DNA of 38,158 bases from an uncultured Geobacteraceae bacterium (GCA_903845365.1 CAIMXI010000111.1:1-38158), one strand, 5' to 3'. Counted from the first letter of the stretch, positions 10,429 through 19,022 are shown. Translations and numbers: made by a program. The notes: generated by a model from the sequence alone, not told the origin.

Positions 10429-10917
10429 TTACTGTATGCGCTTTCGGTAGGCGAAGCTGAAACACTGAAAGTACATCAGGCAGTTCAGTAAAAATGAGAA
10501 TAATGTCGAAGCAAGAACCGGTCTAGCACCTGCGGCCGTTTTCGCATCAGGCATCATAAAAACAAATACCAAATAAAAAGCGACTCCGCACACCTTCCAC
10601 ATTTCACCCAGCAACCTCTTTTTTCGCAGAGCTGCTGTCTGTTCCGGCGTAATGCCGACTACATTGCTGTCTATTTCAATACTGACATCGCGGCAGGCGA
10701 GTTTATAGACCGGATAAATCAGCAGGAGTTGAACCACTACCGCAACCAAAACACTCTTAAAGAACTGCTCAGGCTTCCCCTGCTGTGCAAAGCCACTCTG
10801 GAGATAAATCGCAACACAAACAAGCAGGGCTGTCAGTACGGTTTGTACAATCCGGTTCAGCATCAGCGTTCGCTTAATCTTTTTGATATTAACATTTGAC
10901 ATTACGTTACTCTCCAT
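10429..10917 (-). CDS. Hypothetical membrane protein with about four helices
   Basis: I do not recognise this 162-residue protein. It has four hydrophobic stretches (about residues 22-42, 53-72, 106-123 and 135-155). Between helices two and three a charged loop contains DVSIEIDSNVVGITPEQTAALRK split by positive residues. It is the last gene of the engB-folE2-mqnB unit, starting 11 bases after the mqnB stop. Two starts are equally well supplied with ribosome-binding sites: ATG at 10917 after AAGGAG and ATG at 10902 after GGAGAG, giving 162 or 157 residues. Its position suggests only co-expression with mqnB. Confidence 0.75.
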   Translation of the reverse strand: MESNVMSNVNIKKIKRTLMLNRIVQTVLTALLVCVAIYLQSGFAQQGKPEQFFKSVLVAVVVQLLLIYPVYKLACRDVSIEIDSNVVGITPEQTAALRKKRLLGEMWKVCGVAFYLVFVFMMPDAKTAAGARPVLASTLFSFLLNCLMYFQCFSFAYRKRIQ

Positions 10918-10928
10918 AAGTTGCTCCT

Positions 10929-11696
10929 TCAGGTCATTTCGGGAATCGCCTTGGGAATCGACGAATTATCCGGTTTATCGACATCCTCAATATATTTCAA
11001 AACAAAGCGCTGGGCTGCCTCAACGGCTCTTGACATGTCCCACGATTTCAGATCACGCTCCTCAACCATATTGCTGATCCCTCGGATTTCAAGGCAATCA
11101 ATGCCACTGCGGAGACAGACCTGTGCGACTGCCGCCCCTTCCATATTTTCAATCAGCGCATGCCAGCGCTGCATAAGTTCATCCGCATAACGGCGGGTGC
11201 CGCTACAGGTCGAGACCGTTGCCGAACGACCGCGTATAAGAAAGATGCCGTAAAGACCTGCCAGATGCATAGCTTTATCAGAAGCAGAGCGGGAAAGTGG
11301 CAGGATATTGTAGCAGCTTACCCCCCCCTGCTTAACCGAGTGGAGATTCATGTACCGTAAATCTCGCCAGCCATCCCTTACGATGACGCCATCGTCGGCT
11401 AGTACTTCTTCGTCCGCAACAACCAGATCCCCGACAGCAAGACCGCTGCCAAGATAAGCTCCTGCGGAACCGGTGTTGATGACAAGGCGTGGCTTGCAGC
11501 GCTCAATCATGACTGCAGTAGCGGCTGCGGCATTGATCTTGCCGACCCCTCCGGCGCAGAGAACGATCGGCGTATCACCGATTGATCCTTCCAGATAACT
11601 GTAACCGCCGGCTGTAATTCTGCAAGAATGTTCAAGCGCTTTTTCCAGCAGTTCAATTTCCTGCGGCACTGCCGTGATGACAACTATTGGTTTCAT
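10929..11696 (-). CDS. mqnB: Futalosine hydrolase, menaquinone biosynthesis
   Basis: The 255-residue protein belongs to the nucleoside phosphorylase/hydrolase (PNP-UDP) superfamily. It starts MKPIVVITAVPQEIELLEKA and contains the glycine-rich CAGGVGKINAAAATA and the active-site stretch LVINTGSAGAY. In MqnB these cleave futalosine to dehypoxanthinyl futalosine in the chorismate-to-menaquinone pathway. MTA/SAH nucleosidase is the main alternative, but the sequence reads closer to futalosine hydrolases, and a menaquinone prenyltransferase-like gene and ubiX-like gene lie 3 kb away. AAGGAAG precedes the ATG. It follows folE2 by 13 bases in one operon. Confidence 0.85.
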   Translation of the reverse strand: MKPIVVITAVPQEIELLEKALEHSCRITAGGYSYLEGSIGDTPIVLCAGGVGKINAAAATAVMIERCKPRLVINTGSAGAYLGSGLAVGDLVVADEEVLADDGVIVRDGWRDLRYMNLHSVKQGGVSCYNILPLSRSASDKAMHLAGLYGIFLIRGRSATVSTCSGTRRYADELMQRWHALIENMEGAAVAQVCLRSGIDCLEIRGISNMVEERDLKSWDMSRAVEAAQRFVLKYIEDVDKPDNSSIPKAIPEMT

Positions 11697-11709
11697 CCGC
11701 TTCCTTTAT

Positions 11710-12516
11710 TTATCGACGGTCCAACTCTACTGCAGCATATGCGGAATGGTTGTGGATAGATTCAAAATTCTCTGCTTCAACCGAAAACCAACTGATGTTG
11801 TCGAGAGCTGATAGCCGACTATGCGCTTCACGCACCATATCCTCAACAAAGCGGGGATTTTCATAGGCCTGTTCGGTGACAAACTTTTCGTCAGCACGCT
11901 TTAGCAGAGAGTAGAGCGGACTGGAGCCGCACTGCTCGATAAGCTCAACCAAGTCCTCAATCCAGATGAAGTCACGATAGCGAATCCGCACGGTCATGAT
12001 GCTCCGCTGGTTATGAGCCCCGAACCGGGACAGCTCACGGCTGCAGGGGCAGAGTGAGGTAAGCGGAACCTTGATGCCAAGTACGAAATCAAGTGTGTCT
12101 GTCATCGAAGCACTGAATTCGCACCTGTACTCCATGAGGCTTTTGGCTCCCGAAACCGGCGCGGCCTTATCGATAAAATAGGGGAACTGGATTTCAAGGT
12201 GGGCGCTTTTTGAGCCGAGTTTCAATTTCATCTCTTCGAGAATCGTCTCAAGTTTGTCGAGCGCTATCTGCTCGCGGTACTTGTTAAGGATTTCCACAAA
12301 ACGGCTCATGTGGGTACCCTTGAACTGATGCGGCAGATCGACGTACATGTTAATATTGGCGACGGTATGCTGCAGGATACGGTTCTTATCCATTACGACG
12401 ATAGGATAGGTAATATCCTTGACTCCGACCTTGGCGATCGGAATACGGCGGGTGTCGAGGCGTTTTTGCATGTCCGGCATTGCTGCGTGGGTAAGTGGCG
12501 GCGAACTTTTTTTCAT
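11710..12516 (-). CDS. folE2: GTP cyclohydrolase FolE2 (type IB)
   Basis: The 268-residue cytoplasmic enzyme converts GTP to dihydroneopterin triphosphate, the first step of folate synthesis. It is the FolE2/GCYH-IB family, not FolE: it carries the diagnostic [20 protein letters not shown] with the catalytic cysteine, and has the family length. Type IB enzymes do not depend on zinc alone and often serve organisms facing low zinc. Its ATG overlaps the engB stop by four bases. The pathway partner folK lies at 19316-19804. The start could be a few codons later, since AGGTGG is 11 bases upstream. Confidence 0.95.
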   Translation of the reverse strand: MKKSSPPLTHAAMPDMQKRLDTRRIPIAKVGVKDITYPIVVMDKNRILQHTVANINMYVDLPHQFKGTHMSRFVEILNKYREQIALDKLETILEEMKLKLGSKSAHLEIQFPYFIDKAAPVSGAKSLMEYRCEFSASMTDTLDFVLGIKVPLTSLCPCSRELSRFGAHNQRSIMTVRIRYRDFIWIEDLVELIEQCGSSPLYSLLKRADEKFVTEQAYENPRFVEDMVREAHSRLSALDNISWFSVEAENFESIHNHSAYAAVELDRR

Positions 12517-13121
12517 CTGCTAGATTCCACCTTGGGGTTGATGTCCAGAACGCGGAGTATTTCGCACCAGATAGCGTCGCGCCCCTCTTTGGAAAGAGCT
12601 GAAAACGGCAGCAGCATCCCCTTGTCACGCCTGATCGCTGCGGCGATAATCACTTTTTGTTTGGCTTGTTCGTTTTTAGAGAGCTTGTCGCATTTGGTAA
12701 CAACCAGAATAGGCGGGATATTGTACATTTCCAGCCAGCGAAGCATCTGCAGGTCGCCATCAGACGGTACCCGCCTGATATCAAGGATCAGCACCACCGC
12801 TTTAAGCGACTCACGAATGGACAGGTACGATTCGATCATCGGCCCCCACTGCTTCCGTAGCGCCGGAGGAGCTTTCGCATAACCATAGCCTGGAAGATCC
12901 ACCAGAGTCAGAATGCTGTTGATATCAAAAAAATTAATAAGCTGGGTTCGACCTGGCGTTGAGCTGGTCTTAACCAACCCTTTACGTCCGGACAGAACGT
13001 TGATAAGCGATGATTTACCGACGTTAGAGCGACCGACAAACGCGACCTCCGGCAACCCCGGAGGCGGGTAGTCATTAGGTTTAGCAGCACTTTTTACGAA
13101 TTCAGCCTGAATTACATTCAA
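12513..13121 (-). CDS. engB: Ribosome-biogenesis GTPase EngB/YsxC
   Basis: A TrmE-Era-EngA-EngB-Septin GTPase needed for assembly of the large ribosomal subunit. The G motifs are all present: G1 [11 protein letters not shown]2 TPGRTQ, G3 DLPGYG and G4 TKCDK. I chose the TTG at 13121 (202 residues, starting M-NVIQAEF). AAGGAGAG lies just before it, and a TATAAT -10 element at 13147-13152 covers the more upstream ATG at 13148, leaving the ATG at 13163 outside the predicted transcript. The longer frame would add 14 residues. It is the first gene of engB-folE2-mqnB-membrane protein. Confidence 0.95.
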   Translation of the reverse strand: MNVIQAEFVKSAAKPNDYPPPGLPEVAFVGRSNVGKSSLINVLSGRKGLVKTSSTPGRTQLINFFDINSILTLVDLPGYGYAKAPPALRKQWGPMIESYLSIRESLKAVVLILDIRRVPSDGDLQMLRWLEMYNIPPILVVTKCDKLSKNEQAKQKVIIAAAIRRDKGMLLPFSALSKEGRDAIWCEILRVLDINPKVESSR

Positions 13122-13146
13122 TTGAAACTCTCTCCTTGGGGCGGAC

Positions 13147-13176
13147 ATTATACGGTTCAGCATCGTGTAGATTCAA
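13147..13176 (-). promoter_or_regulatory. Promoter of the engB-folE2-mqnB operon
   Basis: On the minus strand TTGAAT (13176-13171), an 18-base spacer and a perfect TATAAT (13152-13147) predict transcription from about 13140. That places the Shine-Dalgarno AAGGAG in a leader of roughly 20 bases before the TTG start of engB. Confidence 0.65.
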
Positions 13177-13208
13177 GCGCTTAATCATCACCAAGTTTTT
13201 TTGTTTTT

Positions 13209-13238
13209 TTGCAAATAGTACGTGGCGTTCATTATGAA
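13209..13238 (+). promoter_or_regulatory. Possible promoter of the ankyrin gene
   Basis: TTGCAA (13209-13214) and TATGAA (13233-13238) are spaced by 18 bases in the divergent region with engB. They would give a leader of about 95 bases before the ankyrin start codon at 13342. Confidence 0.35.
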
Positions 13239-13341
13239 TATATGGTATACGGGAAAGGCTGTTTTTTGTCTGATTTTGTGTTGCAACAGAGTGAGTTACG
13301 GGCACCAATGCCCGATCAAAAGCCTATGGGAGGAGTCACAC

Positions 13342-13764
13342 ATGGAAAGCGTAAACTCTAAAGACCGTCATGGCCACACCCCACTGATCAGTGCTTCTAA
13401 AGAGGGGCTCAAGGACTTTGTCAAGGACCTGCTGCACCGTGGCGCCGATATAACCACAAGTAGCGATAAAGGTAAAACCGCGCTTCACTATGCCGCAGCA
13501 AACGGTCACACCGATATTGTAAAAATGCTGTTGGAAAATGGAGCCGATCCTGATGCCCGTGACCGCGAAGGGCATACCCCGCTGATGATGGCGGCAATTT
13601 ACGGCTGCAACCAGACCGTACAGGCACTGCTCGAAGGCGGAGCAAGTCCGACGATAAAAACCCCAGCCGGCAATACTGCCAACCGGTACGCTGAGAATAA
13701 CTGTCACCCGCTCGCTTCGGCGCTGCTTAAGAAAGCTGAACGGGCCAAAACCGGCAACGCCTGA
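13342..13764 (+). CDS. Small ankyrin-repeat protein
   Basis: The 140-residue protein consists almost entirely of ankyrin repeats, about 33 residues each. They read DRHGHTPLISASKEG, DKGKTALHYAAANGHTDIVK, DREGHTPLMMAAIYG and a last partial repeat with AGNTANRYA. Such repeats form a protein-binding surface; the partner is not evident. No signal peptide or membrane segment is present, so it should be cytoplasmic. I chose the ATG at 13342 because GGGAGGAG lies eight bases before it. The frame extends 40 codons upstream, but that part lacks a ribosome-binding site and looks non-coding. It is a single-gene unit, divergent from engB, with its own terminator. Confidence 0.9.
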   Translation: MESVNSKDRHGHTPLISASKEGLKDFVKDLLHRGADITTSSDKGKTALHYAAANGHTDIVKMLLENGADPDARDREGHTPLMMAAIYGCNQTVQALLEGGASPTIKTPAGNTANRYAENNCHPLASALLKKAERAKTGNA

Positions 13765-13809
13765 AAACAAAGGGGCGCTGTAAACAGCGTAAAAATGCGG
13801 TTTTCTTAT

Positions 13810-13846
13810 GGGCGATGTGGGGTCAATCCACTTCGCCCTTTATTTA
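13810..13846 (+). terminator. Terminator of the ankyrin gene
   Basis: An 11-bp stem with one mismatch (13810-13820 with 13828-13838, seven-base loop) is followed by TTTATTT on the plus strand, 46 bases after the ankyrin stop codon. Confidence 0.75.
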
Positions 13847-13870
13847 TCCTAGAAACGGCAGTTCTGAATA

Positions 13871-14029
13871 ACACGGAGCAACGGAGCAACGGAGAAATCA
13901 ATATCTTACACGAGAAACTGCATTCATCATAAAGGTGAGTCTCAAAAAGGTTTTTTCAAGAAGATTCTTCTTTGTTTTTACTCCGTTGCTTGCCTAGAGG
14001 CACCTACTTTTGGCAGTTGCTCCGTGTTT
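13871..14029. repeat. Hairpin repeat element A, built of 8-bp units (GGAGCAAC)
   Basis: The left arm (13871-13894) contains the 8-mer GGAGCAAC twice plus a half copy. The right arm has the complementary units split in two parts (13980-13990 and 14016-14029, ending GTTGCTCCGTGTTT). The whole could fold into a long hairpin. It fills the gap between the convergent ankyrin and ubiX-like genes. A related element with a one-base variant unit is at 32044-32169. No coding function is seen between the arms. Confidence 0.7.
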
Positions 14030-14045
14030 CAAATGTTTTTTAGGT

Positions 14046-14651
14046 TTATTCCGTTCCCCAGCGCGTATAGATGTCGTTCTCAATTCCGAGTTGATCCATT
14101 ATTTTTCCTACCATAAAGTCAACCAGATCCAGCACTGATTCAGGTCTTCCGTAGAAGGCCGGCATCGCAGGTATTATCCGTGCCCCGGCGCGGGAAAGCT
14201 TCAGCATATTCTCCAGATGGATATCGGAGAGTGGTGTTTCGCGCGGCACCAGCAGCAGCGGCAGCCGCTCTTTAAGCATGACATCGGCACACCGCTCAAT
14301 CAGGTTGCCTGACGTGCCTGCGGCGATACGAGCCAGTGTCCCCATGCTGCAGGGAGAGACTACCATTGCATCCGGAGCTGAAGAGCCGCTGGCGGCGGCG
14401 CAGAAGAGATCATCAGGGTGCACCAGGCGAATGCCGGAATCGATTTCAAGATGGTTATACAGACGTTGAAGCGCTTTATCCAGATCACCGGAAAGATCGA
14501 GACCGGTCTCTTCCCGGCAGACAGCGGTGCCGCTGCAACTGGCACTGAATGTGACCTGAACGCCGGCCAGGCAGAGCTGTTCTGCCAGGCGAAGTCCATA
14601 CATCGAGCCGGAAGCTCCGGTCAGTGCGACAAAAATATGTTTCTGTACCAT
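14046..14651 (-). CDS. UbiX-like flavin prenyltransferase
   Basis: The 201-residue protein belongs to the UbiX/Pad1 family, which prenylates FMN to make the cofactor of UbiD-type decarboxylases. It begins MVQKHIFVALTGASGSMYGLRLAEQL, the family's FMN-binding N-terminus, and has the SPCSMGTLARIAAGTSGNL and PLLLVPRETPLSDIHLENML motifs of flavin prenyltransferases. It starts six bases after the prenyltransferase gene stop, so the two form a pair. In futalosine-pathway organisms a UbiA-, UbiD- and UbiX-like trio is proposed for late menaquinone steps; no UbiD-like gene is in the window. Supply of prenyl-FMN to other decarboxylases is equally possible. AGGTGA is the likely Shine-Dalgarno. Confidence 0.93.
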   Translation of the reverse strand: MVQKHIFVALTGASGSMYGLRLAEQLCLAGVQVTFSASCSGTAVCREETGLDLSGDLDKALQRLYNHLEIDSGIRLVHPDDLFCAAASGSSAPDAMVVSPCSMGTLARIAAGTSGNLIERCADVMLKERLPLLLVPRETPLSDIHLENMLKLSRAGARIIPAMPAFYGRPESVLDLVDFMVGKIMDQLGIENDIYTRWGTE

Positions 14652-14657
14652 TCTAAA

Positions 14658-15527
14658 TCACCTCATCAGAACATCAGCGGCTGTAAACATCACAATGGTA
14701 ACGCTGATGTAGCCATTCATGTTAAAAAACGCCGCGTCCAGCTTGGTCAGATCACCGTTACGCAGCAGCCAGTGCTCGTACGTCAACATTGCTATCACGG
14801 CAAGGATGCCGAGTAAAAAAAACGTCCCAAGATGCATGAAATTGTAGAGAGCAAAAAGAAGTGCGATCATGATCGTGTGAAAAATCCGGGCCGTCCGGAT
14901 TGATCCATTAACGCCAAGCAGAACCGGGATGGAGTGCAATCCTGCCAACCGGTCAAAGTCGAGATCCTGGAGTGCATAGAGGATATCAAACCCGGCAACC
15001 CAGAACAGCACCACCGCACCCAGAACCAGCGCCGGTGGATCAATCGTGCCGCGAATTGCCACCCAGGCACCGATTGGCGCTGCCGCCAGACAGATGCCGA
15101 GGACAACATGGGCCAGAGCGGTGAAGCGCTTGCAATAGGAGTAGAGCAGCAGAAAAAACAGGGCGACCGGAGCAAGCTTCAGACAGAGCGGGTTAAGCAT
15201 ATAGGCAGAAAAGAACATCATGGTTGTAGCAGCAACGATGAAGCAGAGCGTCAAACCCCGGCTGACAAGACCGGCCGGAATTGCTCTGGTCGCCGTCCGT
15301 GGATTTCGGGCATCAATTTCGGCATCAATCAGCCGGTTCATCGCCATGGCGGCGGTACGGGCGCCGACCATTGCCATGATGATCCAAAAAGCCTGGCGAA
15401 GCGTAGGGACTCCTCCGGCAGCGAGCAGCGCCCCTGTTAGTGCAAACGGCAAAGCAAAGACCGTGTGGGAGAATTTGATCATCTCCAGGAAAATGCTGAT
15501 TTTTTTTAGTTCCCCTGTTTCCGACAC
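14658..15527 (-). CDS. mqnP: UbiA-family prenyltransferase, probably the menaquinone-pathway MqnP type
   Basis: The 289-residue membrane protein attaches a polyprenyl chain to an aromatic acid. It has eight or nine hydrophobic helices. The two Asp-rich Mg/prenyl-diphosphate motifs are NRLIDAEIDARNPRTATRAI (about residue 65) and YALQDLDFDRLAGLHSIP (about 185). UbiA family members are often labelled 4-hydroxybenzoate prenyltransferase, but an obligately menaquinone-using organism with mqnB nearby favours MqnP of the futalosine pathway. GAGGAG lies six bases before a GTG at 15527, which I take as the start rather than the TTG one codon upstream. It precedes the ubiX-like gene and follows glgA by 47 bases. 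Confidence 0.88.
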   Translation of the reverse strand: MSETGELKKISIFLEMIKFSHTVFALPFALTGALLAAGGVPTLRQAFWIIMAMVGARTAAMAMNRLIDAEIDARNPRTATRAIPAGLVSRGLTLCFIVAATTMMFFSAYMLNPLCLKLAPVALFFLLLYSYCKRFTALAHVVLGICLAAAPIGAWVAIRGTIDPPALVLGAVVLFWVAGFDILYALQDLDFDRLAGLHSIPVLLGVNGSIRTARIFHTIMIALLFALYNFMHLGTFFLLGILAVIAMLTYEHWLLRNGDLTKLDAAFFNMNGYISVTIVMFTAADVLMR

Positions 15528-15574
15528 CAATTACTCCTCAAAAACGAATTATGCTTGTTACTTCACTCCATGGT

Positions 15575-17092
15575 TTATTCAAACCGATTCCGATAATATT
15601 CCCCACCCCTACGGCGCAAAATGGCCAGGCGGTAGAGTTCGTCGTATTTATGAGCCGCAGCCTCCCAGGTGAAACGCTTCTTCATGCCGTTTTTGCGCAG
15701 CGCAGCCAGCCCCTTCGGGTTGTTGAAAAAAGTCCAGGAGGCCCAGCCGATCGTATCAAACAGTGCCGTGGCGCTGTGATTCCAAAATTTGAAACCGTCG
15801 CCGCTCATGACCGCTTCGTTAAAGTTTTCGACGCTGTCGGCAAGGCCGCCGGTCGCGCGCACGATCGGAGGAGTACCGTAGGCGAGGGAATACATCTGAT
15901 TCAAACCACACGGTTCGAACGCGGATGGCATAACAAAAAAATCGGCGCCAGCTTCAACCTTATGAGCCAACGCTTCGTTGTAACCGATAAAACAGGCAAA
16001 CTTTTCCGGGTAGAGGACCGCAATATCACCAAAATAGAAATGCGCCCACGGCTCGCCGTTGCCGACCACCACAAACTGGCAATCAATCTCCATGATGCGA
16101 TGAATGGCCTCCGCCAGGATATCGGTCCCTTTCTGCTTGACCATGCGGGAAACAATCCCGAACAGCGGTACATCGTCCCGCTGGGGGAGTCCCATAGCCG
16201 CCTGAAGGTCGCGCTTGCAGGCCGCTTTCCCCTTTTTTACGGTGCGTGATGTATAATTGGCGGCGATGAATGGATCAGTTGCCGGATCCCACTCCTCGTA
16301 ATCAACTCCGTTCAGGATGCCGCTCAAATCTGCAGCCCGATCCTGTATCGCCCCTTCAAGTCCCCACCCGTACACCGCAGTCTGAATCTCCCTGGAGTAC
16401 TCCTCGCTGACCGTATTGAGCAGAGTCGCGTGATAAATTCCCCCTTTCAGCAGGTTGACCTCGTCGTTCATTTCCAGTTCAAGGTAGTTGAAATGTTTCC
16501 AGCCGACGCCGAGCACATCCATCAGACCGGGGTAGAAGTTCCCCTGATACTGCATGTTGTGCAGGGTCAGCAGTGACGCGGCATTGCCGACGAAGCGGTC
16601 ATGCAGGTACGAGGTGTTGAGCAGTACGGGAATTACGCCGGTGTGCCAATCGTGGGCATGGATCATATCCGGTGTGAAGTTAAGCATCTTGCAGAGTTCG
16701 AGCGTCGCCTTGGAGAGAAAGACGAAACGGTTGTCGTTGTCTAGGTATCCCTCGCCATCTTGCTGATAGAGACCTGAGCGGCCATAATAGGCTTCGTGCT
16801 CCAGAAAATAGATCGGCACGTCACATCCCGGCAGCCGTCCTTCCCAGACGCCACAGTACTGATAGCCGATAATTCCCATCGGCACGACCAGCGTGCCTGG
16901 CAACAGTTTTAACCCGTATTTTTCCGGCAGCACACTGTAGTAGCGCGGCAGGACAACGCGAACGTCATGACCCATACGTGCGAGGTATTTGGGGAGTGCG
17001 CCGACAACATCACCGAGGCCCCCCTCTTTGGCAAAGGGTGCGGCCTCGGAGGCGGAAAAGAGTATGGAGAGCGGAGTACATTGTTTTTTCAC
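15575..17092 (-). CDS. glgA: Glycogen synthase
   Basis: This 505-residue GT5 glycosyltransferase adds glucose from ADP-glucose to alpha-1,4-glucan. The N-terminal sugar-nucleotide site is FAKEGGLGDVVGALPK (the KxGGL motif). The C-terminal half contains the conserved EPCGLNQMYSLAYGT followed by TGGLADSV. Length is close to the usual 480-500. Its ATG overlaps the stop of the upstream EAL/HDOD gene by four bases, so the two are translationally coupled. No other glycogen gene (glgC, glgB, glgP) is visible in the window. Confidence 0.96.
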   Translation of the reverse strand: MKKQCTPLSILFSASEAAPFAKEGGLGDVVGALPKYLARMGHDVRVVLPRYYSVLPEKYGLKLLPGTLVVPMGIIGYQYCGVWEGRLPGCDVPIYFLEHEAYYGRSGLYQQDGEGYLDNDNRFVFLSKATLELCKMLNFTPDMIHAHDWHTGVIPVLLNTSYLHDRFVGNAASLLTLHNMQYQGNFYPGLMDVLGVGWKHFNYLELEMNDEVNLLKGGIYHATLLNTVSEEYSREIQTAVYGWGLEGAIQDRAADLSGILNGVDYEEWDPATDPFIAANYTSRTVKKGKAACKRDLQAAMGLPQRDDVPLFGIVSRMVKQKGTDILAEAIHRIMEIDCQFVVVGNGEPWAHFYFGDIAVLYPEKFACFIGYNEALAHKVEAGADFFVMPSAFEPCGLNQMYSLAYGTPPIVRATGGLADSVENFNEAVMSGDGFKFWNHSATALFDTIGWASWTFFNNPKGLAALRKNGMKKRFTWEAAAHKYDELYRLAILRRRGGEYYRNRFE

Positions 17093-18318
17093 TTATGTCC
17101 ACCTCGCCAGTTGTAGGCACTCACAAGGGCAGCCATAACATCTTCAGGCGAAAGCCCCATTGCTAAATACTCTGGTGCAGCCGCAGTGAAATTCATCTGT
17201 TCAAAGAGCTCCGCGAGGTTCAGCAGTTTACCATAGATACCACCCCGTGCGAGTAAGGCATCACTGACTTCATCGGAAAGATCAAGCGTTTTAATAACTT
17301 CAGTCATTGAAATATCGTATATCGCTTCCAGAAGCGAAAGAATCCCGACCATGAATGCTTCATCGACCGCATCCTTATTGCTTTTCAACTCTGGCAGGCA
17401 ACCTGCCAAATGCTCCATGAATGCCGCACGTACTGCGGCCATTTCAATCAGCGGATTCTCCGGGCCACCTTCAGTATCTGAGGCAAACAGGGCCAACTGA
17501 ACCCAACGCTGGATCTGCTTCCTCCCCAGAGTTGTCAAGGCATGGCGGACATTCTGGATCTTCATCCGCATACCGAGCGATACCGAGTTGACCAGCAAGA
17601 GCAGCTTGTAAGTAAGCCCCGGGCTACCGCGAAAGGCCTGTTCGATGGGATCAATTTCGGCATCATCATTCAAAAGCTTCATCAGCTTGAGCATATTAGC
17701 ACCGGTATCATCGAAGCTTTTTTTCTCCATCACGGAAGGCTTCGCAAAGTAATATCCCTGAAACAGTTCGAATCCCATGTCGCGGCAGCGGAGGAAGTCT
17801 TCGAGTGTCTCTACTTTTTCGGCTAGCAATCTAACCTTATAAGGGCTGAAGCGCTCGACCATTTCTGCCAGGCGTGCAACCGGCGACTGAACCAGATCGA
17901 CCTTTACAATTTCGACGATGGAATACAACTCTTCGTAGATCGGATCAAATTCGTGGTCGTCCAGGGCGATGGTGAATCCCTCTGCTTTAAGAACCCGGCA
18001 ACGCTCGACCAGTTCGGGTGTCACCTCCAAGGTTTCAAGCAGCTCCAGAACGACCCGATCTTTGGGCAGAAGCGAGATGGCATCACTCATCAACAGTTCA
18101 AGCTCCAGGTTGATGAATCCACGGTGTGGTCCCAGAATGGTTTCCAGCCCGAAAGAAGACAAGGTGTTAAGAATCACTTGTGCCGATGCCTGAGAAGAGT
18201 CAAGGACGGTTGCCATCTCCAGCGAACCGGCAGAACGGAACAAAAGCTCGTAGGCTACAATCTCCCCACTACGGCTCAGAATCGGCTGACGCCCTATAAG
18301 ATAGTTCGGTTTTTTCAT
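17089..18318 (-). CDS. EAL-HDOD signalling protein with a degenerate EAL domain (YuxH-like)
   Basis: The 409-residue protein has an N-terminal EAL-like domain (about 1-200) and a C-terminal HDOD domain (about 205-400). The EAL domain has lost catalytic features: the signature reads ELLFR (residues 24-28), and the metal loop normally containing DDFGTG reads ALDDHEFD. It still ends with LLAEKVET and FQGYYFAKP. It is therefore unlikely to hydrolyse cyclic di-GMP and more likely binds a ligand or partner. HDOD domains lack HD phosphohydrolase residues and act in signalling. A good Shine-Dalgarno (GGGAG) precedes the ATG. The overlap with glgA suggests a link to carbon storage control. Confidence 0.9.
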   Translation of the reverse strand: MKKPNYLIGRQPILSRSGEIVAYELLFRSAGSLEMATVLDSSQASAQVILNTLSSFGLETILGPHRGFINLELELLMSDAISLLPKDRVVLELLETLEVTPELVERCRVLKAEGFTIALDDHEFDPIYEELYSIVEIVKVDLVQSPVARLAEMVERFSPYKVRLLAEKVETLEDFLRCRDMGFELFQGYYFAKPSVMEKKSFDDTGANMLKLMKLLNDDAEIDPIEQAFRGSPGLTYKLLLLVNSVSLGMRMKIQNVRHALTTLGRKQIQRWVQLALFASDTEGGPENPLIEMAAVRAAFMEHLAGCLPELKSNKDAVDEAFMVGILSLLEAIYDISMTEVIKTLDLSDEVSDALLARGGIYGKLLNLAELFEQMNFTAAAPEYLAMGLSPEDVMAALVSAYNWRGGHK

Positions 18319-18377
18319 ATAAGCTCCCGCTATGTTGCAAGTGTTACGAAGCCTTACTCATCATGGTTTTTCATACT

Positions 18378-19022
18378 TTATTTTGGAACGTTCTCCCAGT
18401 CTTTCAGAAACTTCTCGATACCTGCATCCGTCAATGGGTGTTTGGCCAGTTGAATCATGACGGAGTAGGGAATTGTCGCGATGTCGGCGCCGATCAACGC
18501 CGAATCAAGGACATGAATCGGATTGCGTACACTGGCAACGATGATTTCGGCCATATAGCCATAATTGTCAAAGATGGTGCGGATATCTTCTATGATGCCC
18601 ATGCCGTCCTGCGAAATATCATCGAGGCGACCAACGAACGGCGATACATATGTTGCACCCGCTTTGGCCGCCAATAACGCCTGCATTGCGGTGAAAATAA
18701 GCGTTACGTTGGTCTTAATCCCTTTGTCGGTAAGAGCCTTACACGCTTTTAGTCCTTCAGGGGTCATCGGCAGCTTGACAACGATGTTCTTGTGGATCTT
18801 TGCAAGTTCTTTCCCCTCTTTGATCATTCCGGGAGCATCCAGCGAAATCACTTCGGCGGAAATCGGGCCGTCAACGATCGAGACGATCTCTTTGATGACA
18901 TCCTTGAATTTACGCCCCGATTTTGCAATCAGCGACGGGTTGGTGGTTACACCGTCAACCAGGCCGAGAGCGTGTGCTTCACGAATTTCAGTTACATCTG
19001 CTGTGTCGATAAAAAATTTCAT
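18378..19022 (-). CDS. tal: Transaldolase, small TalC/MipB-type
   Basis: This 214-residue enzyme moves a dihydroxyacetone unit between sugar phosphates in the non-oxidative pentose phosphate pathway. The Schiff-base lysine is Lys83 in [11 protein letters not shown]. The family also contains fructose-6-phosphate aldolases; two residues separate them. Here Glu57 (AEV) and Phe129 (SPFVGRLDD) are the transaldolase residues, whereas aldolase FSA has Gln and Tyr. The start at 19022 follows GGAGG and begins [13 protein letters not shown], the standard N-terminus; a longer frame to 19079 has no support. It is co-directional with the YHS gene 13 bases upstream. Confidence 0.96.
   Translation of the reverse strand: MKFFIDTADVTEIREAHALGLVDGVTTNPSLIAKSGRKFKDVIKEIVSIVDGPISAEVISLDAPGMIKEGKELAKIHKNIVVKLPMTPEGLKACKALTDKGIKTNVTLIFTAMQALLAAKAGATYVSPFVGRLDDISQDGMGIIEDIRTIFDNYGYMAEIIVASVRNPIHVLDSALIGADIATIPYSVMIQLAKHPLTDAGIEKFLKDWENVPK

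Noticed and set aside
10929..11696. 5'-methylthioadenosine/SAH nucleosidase
   Set aside because: The fold is shared, but the sequence and the menaquinone context fit futalosine hydrolase better; not fully excluded.
13871..14029. CRISPR array from the repeated GGAGCAAC units
   Set aside because: The units are 8 bp, contiguous and mirrored, without spacers of regular length and without cas genes.
18378..19022. Fructose-6-phosphate aldolase instead of transaldolase
   Set aside because: Glu57 and Phe129 are the transaldolase residues; FSA enzymes have Gln and Tyr at these sites.
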